Positions 6,246 through 11,254 of a stretch of 11,254 bases of DNA are shown here, piece by piece. Where the stretch lies: NCBI GenBank assembly GCA_949739095.1, contig CATIYX010000184.1, positions 1 to 11,254 of the forward strand, given 5' to 3'. The stretch comes from an uncultured Clostridia bacterium. Its GTDB lineage: Bacteria > Bacillota > Clostridia > RUG12999. Under the pieces are notes generated by a model. It saw only the letters and a list, made by a program, of their open reading frames with translations, was not told where the DNA came from and searched no databases. Every line of letters starts with the position of its first letter. The stretch's first letter is position 1. A program made the translations under genes and the position numbers.

Positions 6246-7211
6246 TTACGCCCAGAACATTTCTCCAACGCCTTCAAAAATCAAAACTTCTTTTAAAAAT
6301 GCAATGGCTTTTTCCAGCCCTTCCTTGCCTGTCATGAGGCTGTCCTCGTGTTCAATGCTGAGCGCGCCGTCATATCCAATCATGCGCAGCGTGCTGACAA
6401 TGTCTTTCCAGAAACCGGTGTCATGACCATAGCCTACGGTACGGAAAATCCAGGAACGTTCCAGTTCATTTTCAAAATGTTTCAAATCCAAAACACCGTT
6501 CACCGCAGTGTTAATGGGGTCAATTTTGGTATCTTTTGCATGGAAATGATAGACTGCCCCTTTCAGTGCCCGCAGCGCGGCAGGAATGTCAATACCCTGC
6601 CATACCAGATGGCTGGGGTCAAAGTTTGCGCCGATACAATCGCCGACTGCCGCACGCATTTTCAGCAATGTTTCAGGGTTATAAACGCTAAAATTGGGGT
6701 GCAGCTCAAAGGCGATTTTATTTACACCATGGTCTTTTACGAAAGACGCCATTTTGGTCCAATAGGGAATCAATACATCGTTCCATTGATAATCCAGAAT
6801 TTTTAGCGCGTCATCCGGCCAGGGTGCAACTACCCAGTTGGGATATTGCGACTGCGGACAGTCGCCGGGACAGCCGGAGAATCCGACAACAGTATCTACA
6901 CCCAACTGTTCCGCCACGAGAACTGCTTTTTCAAACTGTTCGTGGAATGACTGTGCAATTTCTTTCTGTGGATGCACCGGATTACCATGACAGCTCACCG
7001 CACTGATTTCCATATGATATTTGTCCAGTAAATCTTTGATATGCTGAATTTCACCAGGATTGCCCAGTAGCCGGTCAGGGTCTAGATGTGCTTTGCCGGG
7101 AAATCCGCCTGCTCCAAGTTCAACGGTTTGCACACCGAGTCCACTCAAATAAGCGAGCACTTCTTCTAAATTCATGTCCCCAAGTGGGACAGTTAATACG
7201 CCAAGTTTCAT
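6246..7211 (-). CDS. TIM-barrel sugar phosphate isomerase/epimerase family protein
   Basis: Xylose-isomerase-like (AP endonuclease 2 family) barrel of 321 residues, probably a metal-dependent isomerase, epimerase or dehydratase acting on a sugar or keto-sugar. The four metal ligands expected of this fold are visible: E169 in IAFELHPN, D198 with H201 in NFDPSHLVWQG, H224 in YHFHAKD, and E287 in LSIEHED. The ATG at 7211 follows AGAAAGGAAAG at a short gap. It lies 16 bases after the ThuA-like stop and 24 before the oxidoreductase, so the three are surely co-transcribed. The PGDCPQSQYPNW stretch (115-126) near the second third is a lineage marker I recognise from this sub-family but cannot tie to a substrate. 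The same kind of barrel occurs in inositol catabolism (IolE/IolI) and in C-glycoside cleavage (DgpC/CarC type). Which reaction it performs is open. Confidence 0.9.
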   Translation of the reverse strand: MKLGVLTVPLGDMNLEEVLAYLSGLGVQTVELGAGGFPGKAHLDPDRLLGNPGEIQHIKDLLDKYHMEISAVSCHGNPVHPQKEIAQSFHEQFEKAVLVAEQLGVDTVVGFSGCPGDCPQSQYPNWVVAPWPDDALKILDYQWNDVLIPYWTKMASFVKDHGVNKIAFELHPNFSVYNPETLLKMRAAVGDCIGANFDPSHLVWQGIDIPAALRALKGAVYHFHAKDTKIDPINTAVNGVLDLKHFENELERSWIFRTVGYGHDTGFWKDIVSTLRMIGYDGALSIEHEDSLMTGKEGLEKAIAFLKEVLIFEGVGEMFWA

Positions 7212-7227
7212 TTATCATCTTTCCTTT

Positions 7228-7950
7228 CTATTCAATAGTATCTTCTGGTGCAGGTACACTGGGACAAGTGATTTCTGCCAGTTTCATTGGAGAATATGCC
7301 CAGCGCACGGCATTGGTAATAATGGTTTGGATACGGGAGTCATGGTAGATGGGATATTCTTCATGACCGGGCTGGAAATAAAAAATCTTTCCGTAACCGC
7401 GGTGGAAGGTGCACCCGCTGCGGAACACTTCGCCGCCACGGAACCAGCCCAGATAAATCACTTCATCCGGCGCAGGAATGTCAAAAAATTCACCATACAT
7501 TTCTTCCTGTGGTAAATCAATGCTTTTCGGTACACCCGCTGCAATCGGATGGGCGGGATTTACGCACCATAGGCGTTCTCGGTCATTATCGCGCCAAATC
7601 AGAGAACAACTGGTGCCCATGAGTTTTTTGAATATCTTTGAAAAATGTCCTGAATGCAGAACAATGAGTCCCATGCCGCGTAAAACATGGTTTTGCACAC
7701 GTTCCACGATAGTATCGTCCACTTCACTGTGCGCCATATGTCCCCACCAAATCAGGACATCGGTGTTATTTAGAACATCCTCCGTCAAACCGTGTTCCGG
7801 TTCGTCCAATGTTGCAGTAGTAACAGAAATATCTTCATAGGACTTTAAAAAATCTGCGATAGCTTGATGAATACCATTGGGATATATCTTGCCGACAGTT
7901 TCGTCTTGTTTTTCATGGCGGAATTCGTTCCAAACTGTTACATGAATCAT
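7228..7950 (-). CDS. ThuA-like domain protein
   Basis: Protein of the ThuA family (glutamine-amidotransferase-like fold), 240 residues. In Sinorhizobium, thuA and the oxidoreductase thuB are needed for trehalose use by way of a 3-keto sugar. The exact step of ThuA proteins is less certain. Visible landmarks are DVLIWWGHMAH (64-74), GLIVLHSGHFS (94-104), HPIAAGVP (134-141), EEMYGEFF (149-156) and GKIFYFQPGHEEYPIYHD (187-204), with H99, H102 and H196 as likely active-site residues. There is no amidotransferase catalytic triad, as usual for the family. AAAGGAGATAG precedes the ATG at 7950. It is the second gene of the operon, 19 bases after the regulator. I take it to act on the same sugar as the oxidoreductase. 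Confidence 0.88.
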   Translation of the reverse strand: MIHVTVWNEFRHEKQDETVGKIYPNGIHQAIADFLKSYEDISVTTATLDEPEHGLTEDVLNNTDVLIWWGHMAHSEVDDTIVERVQNHVLRGMGLIVLHSGHFSKIFKKLMGTSCSLIWRDNDRERLWCVNPAHPIAAGVPKSIDLPQEEMYGEFFDIPAPDEVIYLGWFRGGEVFRSGCTFHRGYGKIFYFQPGHEEYPIYHDSRIQTIITNAVRWAYSPMKLAEITCPSVPAPEDTIE

Positions 7951-7969
7951 ATTTTTTCACTATCTCCTT

Positions 7970-8959
7970 TCATAAAATGGCAGCCGTGGATTCCCGTTTG
8001 ATAATAGTATGTTCCATACAAATACAATTATGAGATTGTTTCCCGTTTTCAATTTGTACAATCAATTGCTGCATGGCAGCGCTACCAAGTTCATAGCGCG
8101 GCTGTGCGATAGTAGTCAGGGAAGGACGTACCACATAAGACATAGTGATGTTATCAAAGCCGATAACAGAAAGTGTTTCGGGCACGCGGTGCTCCAAATC
8201 TTGTCCTGCCCGCATAGCAGCACATGCCATCACATCGCTGACTGCAAAAATAGCAGTAAGTTGTGGATGTTCCTGCAAAAGCTGTTGTGCTGCGCCATAG
8301 CCGCTTTGATAGGTAAAGTTACCATAAGCGGTGGGACAATCCGCTATGCCATATTCCGCTAATGCGCGCCGACAACCTGTGAGACGCAAATCAGAAGAAT
8401 GCGTACCGCGTGCAGCAATCACGCCAATATGCCGGTGTCCCAGTTTCAGCAAATGCTGTGCTGCGTCATATCCAGCATGTTCGTTATCAATAGAGACCAA
8501 AGGTGTATCAACGCCCGGAATAAATTCACTGCATTGGACAACAGGATATTGCAAGCAGAACGATTGCAATTCTTCTGCCGACAGACAGGAAGATATCAAG
8601 ATAACACCATCTGCTTGACGGTTACGCACCAGATTTAAAAACATGCGTTCACGGTCGGGATTGGAACGTGTGGTGCATATCATGGTGGTATAAGACTGCG
8701 CGGCGCCCGTCTGTTCCATCCCTTTCACAACTTGTGAGAAAAAAGAGTTGGAAATGGAGGGCAGTATGACCAGTACTAGTCCTGTACGCATACGGCGTAA
8801 ATTACGCCCTAATGCGTTGGGATTGTAGTTTAATTCCTCAATTGCTGCCATAATCCGCTCTTTGGTTTTATCAGACACGTTGGCGCTTCCGTTGAGTACA
8901 CGTGATACCGTTGCGGTAGACACTCCGGCACGTTTTGCTACGTCAACAATTGTTGCCAT
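7970..8959 (-). CDS. LacI-family transcriptional regulator
   Basis: DNA-binding regulator of 329 residues. It has the family helix-turn-helix at residues 3-23 (TIVDVAKRAGVSTATVSRVLNG), the hinge helix NPNALGRNLRR (46-56) with L54 placed to insert at a central CG step, and a periplasmic-binding-protein-like effector domain to the end. The ATG at 8959 follows GAAAGGACGG. It is the first gene of the operon, so it is transcribed with the three sugar genes it most likely controls. A palindromic operator of LacI/cre type (8984-8999) lies just downstream of the promoter, implying negative autoregulation relieved by a sugar or sugar derivative. The effector is unknown. A role as CcpA is unlikely because this is a local, specialised operon regulator. 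Confidence 0.94.
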   Translation of the reverse strand: MATIVDVAKRAGVSTATVSRVLNGSANVSDKTKERIMAAIEELNYNPNALGRNLRRMRTGLVLVILPSISNSFFSQVVKGMEQTGAAQSYTTMICTTRSNPDRERMFLNLVRNRQADGVILISSCLSAEELQSFCLQYPVVQCSEFIPGVDTPLVSIDNEHAGYDAAQHLLKLGHRHIGVIAARGTHSSDLRLTGCRRALAEYGIADCPTAYGNFTYQSGYGAAQQLLQEHPQLTAIFAVSDVMACAAMRAGQDLEHRVPETLSVIGFDNITMSYVVRPSLTTIAQPRYELGSAAMQQLIVQIENGKQSHNCICMEHTIIKRESTAAIL

Positions 8960-8983
8960 AAGTCACCGTCCTTTCTCGACGAG

Positions 8984-8999
8984 ATGTAAACGATTACAT
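8984..8999. promoter_or_regulatory. LacI-type operator / cre-like site
   Basis: ATGTAAACGATTACAT has perfect ATGTAA/TTACAT half-sites about a central CG. The inner 14 bases fit the catabolite-responsive element TGTAANCGNTNACA on either strand. It sits about 5 to 20 bases downstream of the predicted start of transcription, where a repressor would block early elongation. Either the adjacent LacI protein, CcpA, or both could bind. Confidence 0.8.
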
Positions 9000-9010
9000 T
9001 TTCTATTCGT

Positions 9011-9038
9011 ATTATACCACTTTTTTTATAAAGTGCAA
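9011..9038 (-). promoter_or_regulatory. Promoter of the lacI/thuA sugar operon
   Basis: On the minus strand -10 TATAAT (9016-9011) is perfect; -35 is TTGCAC (9038-9033), with a 16-base spacer. The weak -35 is what a regulated promoter would have. An inverted repeat CACTTT/AAAGTG (9018-9023 with 9030-9035) covers spacer and part of the -35. Confidence 0.65.
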
Positions 9039-9110
9039 GTGTTTTTTGAAAAAAAGATGAAAAAAGTAATAAAAAAATGAAAGGAGTTAGTTTATTGGTG
9101 AGGAGAAAAT

Positions 9111-9245
9111 ATGATATACTTCGGCGTGTATATTTTTTTATATGACCAATGGTCTCCTTTTCGGCAAATTTATATCTATGTTGTCATAAATAAAGAAGCA
9201 GGCGGGGAACCTGCTTCTGATATGGAGTATTTTGTATTTTTATAG
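9111..9245 (+). CDS. Candidate small protein, 44 residues
   Basis: A short open frame begins with ATG at 9111, preceded by GAGGAG at a 5-base gap, and runs to TAG at 9245. The product would be MIYFGVYIFLYDQWSPFRQI followed by a more polar second half, with many aromatic residues. It lies in the gap between two minus-strand genes, on the opposite strand. Against it: no good plus-strand promoter is visible, the aromatic bias is expected from AT-rich DNA, and the frame runs through the hairpin at 9194-9218. I list it because of the good ribosome binding site only. Confidence 0.2.
   Translation: MIYFGVYIFLYDQWSPFRQIYIYVVINKEAGGEPASDMEYFVFL
9186..9218 (-). terminator. Terminator of the PepSY-like gene
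   Basis: Perfect 9-bp stem AGAAGCAGG/CCTGCTTCT (9194-9202, 9210-9218) with a 7-base loop, followed on the minus strand by TTTATTTAT. It lies about 77 bases past the stop at 9295 and shields the sugar-operon promoter from read-through. The rest of the gap 8960-9294 holds that promoter, its operator and A-rich DNA. Confidence 0.65.
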
Positions 9246-9294
9246 AGGTGTACGCTTCAAAACAAACATGTCTGTTTGCCGGAAGCAAAGCGCA

Positions 9295-9825
9295 TTATTG
9301 TTGCGTATCTTGCACAGTAACATATTCCGTTATATCGTCTGAAAACTTGATTGACACTTCACCTTTGTCACCGGCAAGATAAATTTTTGTGGAGGGGGTT
9401 TCTGCAACAATATCTTTGGTAGAATCTAGTATTTTGGCAGTTTCACTGTCAATATAAACAGAATAGCATTTTACGAGTTCATATTCTGACGACTGTGCAT
9501 CGACATAATTCCAGATAAAACTGACATACCATGCAGGTGTTTCATTATGGGTGGTTTGTACAGTAATTGTGGAATAAAAATCGTTAATTTTAACGTTATA
9601 GGTAGATTCAATCGTGTCTTTTGCAGTAGCAACAGCAGATTCCTCTGAAACTGCACCGTAAACAATCGGTTCGGCGGACGCCAACGGCGGTGCCGCGCTT
9701 TGATAGGAGGGAACATTGTCGCTACTATTAAACGCATAAACCGCGCCGATGGCATTTGCTGTGATGAGCAGCGTTGCCACACTAGCAGTAATAAAGCTTG
9801 CTTTTAAATGTTTCATTGTATTCAC
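9295..9825 (-). CDS. Small exported PepSY-like protein
   Basis: Predicted exported protein of 176 residues from the GTG at 9825, or 173 from the ATG at 9816. AAGGAAAGG stands before both, so the start is uncertain by three residues. A basic N-terminus (MKHLK) leads into a hydrophobic segment, ending in a plausible signal-peptidase site after AVYA (residue 31 from GTG). A Ser/Pro/Ala linker follows, then a domain of about 100 residues. Its patterns SEESAVATAKDTIESTYNV, AWYVSFIWNY and CYSVYIDSETAKIL recall PepSY or YpeB-type domains, which bind or inhibit extracytoplasmic partners. No enzyme motif is seen. It follows the sensor kinase gene with a 141-base gap that contains its own promoter and candidate regulator sites, so it may be a target or modulator of that kinase. 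The PepSY assignment is moderate; the export prediction is stronger. Confidence 0.75.
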   Translation of the reverse strand: MNTMKHLKASFITASVATLLITANAIGAVYAFNSSDNVPSYQSAAPPLASAEPIVYGAVSEESAVATAKDTIESTYNVKINDFYSTITVQTTHNETPAWYVSFIWNYVDAQSSEYELVKCYSVYIDSETAKILDSTKDIVAETPSTKIYLAGDKGEVSIKFSDDITEYVTVQDTQQ

Positions 9826-9866
9826 ATCCTTTCCTTTTAGAGTGGTTTGAACTTACTTCCAAAGAA

Positions 9867-9899
9867 TATGATACTGCATGATTGTCAGAAAGTATCATA
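9867..9899. repeat. 9-bp inverted repeat over the -10 and start site
   Basis: TATGATACT (9867-9875) and AGTATCATA (9891-9899) are perfect inverted arms 15 bases apart. One arm overlaps the -10 hexamer of the PepSY-like gene and the other lies in its early leader. This is placed like a repressor operator or a 5' RNA hairpin. Confidence 0.5.
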
Positions 9900-9921
9900 G
9901 AATTTGTAACAGGGTTGTAAA
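9894..9921 (-). promoter_or_regulatory. Promoter with 11-bp direct repeat, PepSY-like gene
   Basis: On the minus strand -35 TTTACA (9921-9916) and -10 TATGAT (9899-9894) are 16 bases apart. TTACAA occurs twice with an 11-base period (TTACAACCCTGTTACAA), the first copy overlapping the -35. Direct repeats of 10-11 bases are the usual target of OmpR-family response regulators. Confidence 0.55.
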
Positions 9922-9927
9922 AAGTTT

Positions 9928-9955
9928 AATCTGTGGGGGACTTGTTTTACAGACT
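9928..9955 (-). terminator. Possible weak terminator after the kinase
   Basis: AGTCTGT/ACAGATT (9955-9949 with 9934-9928, one G-U pair) around a 14-base loop is followed on the minus strand by AAAC and TTTTT. The stem is short and AT-rich, so termination would be partial at best. Confidence 0.25.
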
Positions 9956-9966
9956 ATATGTCCTAG

Positions 9967-11254
9967 CTAGTTATTTTGTGAAAAAATATCAGGAAAAATC
10001 AGCCGAAATATAGCGCCCTCGCCATAGGTAGATTCCGCTTCAAGACTGCCGCTGTGTAGCTGCGCAATCAGCCGACAGATGGAAAGTCCCAGTCCTAATC
10101 CGCCAGACGCGCGTGAGCGGGACTTATCCACCCGATAGAATTCTTCGCAGATATGTTCCAAATCAGCATCCGGAATGCCGCAGCCGTGGTCTGAAACCTC
10201 TAGCGCGGTGTTGTCGCCCTGTCGGCGGCTACACAACTTGATTTCACTGCCGTCAGGAGAGGCTTTTGCGGCATTTTCCACCAGATTCATCAGCGCGGTT
10301 TGTAAAAGGATATGGTCGCCATAAAGTGTCTGCACCTGTATTTCACTCCGTAGTGTTAAATTCTTTTCCGCAAAAATGGAACTGGAAAGAGATTGAATAG
10401 AAGCAAACAATGCTGGTATATCGATTTCTTCGCAGCAGAGCGCTTCGTTTCGCAGACGAAGAAGGTCCAAAAGCCGTCCGGTCAACTGTTCCAATCGCGC
10501 TGTGTGTTCCTGAATATAGCGCAGAGCAAGAGATTTTTCTGTATCGCTGCAATTAGCGCTTTGCAAAAATTCGCTGTATCCGTGTAATATGGCAATGGGG
10601 GTTTTCAGCTCATGCGTGAGATTGCGAATGAACTGTTCTTTTTCTTCATTCAAAAGCGTCAATTCATGGATTTGTTCTGACACTGCTTCTGCCATTTTGT
10701 TGAAGTTTTCCGCCAGCGCGCCGATTTCATCATGTGTTTTCACAGGAACACGCTGGGAATAGTCGCCTTCGGCAATTTCGTTCGCTGCTTTGCCGAGATG
10801 TTCAATAGGGCGCATGAGATGACGCAGGAAAAATAGCAAAAACAAAGACAGCAAAACGGAAATAGATACGCTAAGAAAAATAAAATAACGCAGCAGCAAA
10901 TGGTAATATTCCGTTAAATAGTTCGCGTCGCGGGACAGCGACAGAGATAACCCCTCTTGCACCAACGTGCTGCCGACATAAAGATGAAGTCGTCCATTAA
11001 TGTTGCGGTAGACCGACATTGGAGAACCGGAACGCAGTTCGGGTCGGTCGCCTTCAAAATAGGTGGTGTTGGAAAAAAACAATGTGCCATCGCGGTAAAG
11101 TTCCATGGAAGTGCCGGGCAGGCTTTGAGAAAACGAATCAATCAATTGACGAAGGGATACATCTGAAATTTTTCTGCCGCCTGCCGTTCCGTCAATCAAA
11201 TGATTCAGTGTTTCCGATACCGTTTCATATTCTATCGTACCGCGCCAGATGTCC
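9967..11254 (-). CDS. Sensor histidine kinase, 5' end outside the window
   Basis: Membrane two-component sensor kinase. The frame is open to the window edge; 428 residues are visible, and the N-terminus with the first membrane span is missing. The TTG codon at 11199 inside the frame is not the start. Visible in order: an extracytoplasmic sensor part of roughly 115 residues, a membrane span (YHLLLRYFIFLSVSISVLLS and following, about 10830-10900), a HAMP linker (RPIEHLGKAANEIAEGDYSQ), and a HisKA domain with phospho-acceptor His in THELKTP (codon 10612-10614). The ATPase domain follows, with its N box (NLVENAAKAS), G1 (DHGCGIPD) and G2 (GGLGLGLS). All catalytic boxes are intact. The partner response regulator is expected just upstream, beyond the window. 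The sensed signal is unknown, though a wall or envelope signal would fit the neighbouring exported protein. Confidence 0.95.
   Translation of the reverse strand, partial: DIWRGTIEYETVSETLNHLIDGTAGGRKISDVSLRQLIDSFSQSLPGTSMELYRDGTLFFSNTTYFEGDRPELRSGSPMSVYRNINGRLHLYVGSTLVQEGLSLSLSRDANYLTEYYHLLLRYFIFLSVSISVLLSLFLLFFLRHLMRPIEHLGKAANEIAEGDYSQRVPVKTHDEIGALAENFNKMAEAVSEQIHELTLLNEEKEQFIRNLTHELKTPIAILHGYSEFLQSANCSDTEKSLALRYIQEHTARLEQLTGRLLDLLRLRNEALCCEEIDIPALFASIQSLSSSIFAEKNLTLRSEIQVQTLYGDHILLQTALMNLVENAAKASPDGSEIKLCSRRQGDNTALEVSDHGCGIPDADLEHICEEFYRVDKSRSRASGGLGLGLSICRLIAQLHSGSLEAESTYGEGAIFRLIFPDIFSQNN

Noticed and set aside
9114..9140. ATATAC/GTATAT hairpin followed by seven T as a plus-strand terminator
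   Set aside because: The stem is six A/T-rich pairs with an 8-base loop, and no plus-strand gene lies upstream for it to terminate.
1..11254. Mobile elements, CRISPR arrays, tRNA or rRNA genes, defence systems
   Set aside because: No transposase or integrase motif, no regularly spaced repeats, no tRNA-like cloverleaf with its conserved T-arm, and every sizeable gene has an ordinary housekeeping, metabolic or signalling assignment.

Overview
The window looks like a low- to moderate-GC Gram-positive chromosome, most likely a member of the Clostridia; this placement is an inference. It rests on AG-rich ribosome binding sites, near-consensus sigma-A promoters, a YitT/DUF2179 membrane protein, a short Cys-cluster protein, a LacI regulator with a cre-like operator, and a sensor kinase next to a small exported protein. 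I see no rRNA, tRNA, CRISPR array, transposase or phage gene.

Layout. Bases 88-3087 hold three minus-strand genes: uppP (undecaprenyl-diphosphate recycling), a zinc-dependent phospholipase-C-like protein and a YitT-family membrane protein. They are separated by non-coding DNA with strong promoters, hairpins and a GC-rich repeat-like block. Bases 3282-5152 are plus-strand: a small Cys-cluster protein and a branched-chain aminotransferase, each with its own clear promoter and a terminator-like hairpin behind it. Bases 5169-9038 are a compact minus-strand operon: lacI-type regulator, ThuA-like protein, TIM-barrel sugar isomerase/epimerase and Gfo/Idh/MocA oxidoreductase, with gaps of only 16-24 bases. 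It has one promoter, an operator just after the start of transcription, and a shared terminator at its far end. Bases 9190-11254 hold a minus-strand sensor histidine kinase, cut by the window edge, and a small exported PepSY-like protein with its own promoter.

How the genes fit together. The four-gene operon is the most coherent system. The oxidoreductase, epimerase-like barrel and ThuA-like protein are the set expected for cytosolic oxidation and rearrangement of a sugar or glycoside through a keto intermediate. The LacI protein probably represses its own operon at the operator beside the promoter. No transporter, glycosidase or kinase is encoded with them, so the substrate is unknown. In the second system, the promoter of the PepSY-like gene carries an 11-bp-spaced direct repeat of the kind bound by OmpR-family response regulators, which suggests control by the adjacent two-component system.

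The best leads are the possibly unusual sugar-oxidation operon, the two-component-controlled exported protein, the long structured leader and TTG start of the phospholipase-like gene, and the hairpin in the uppP leader.
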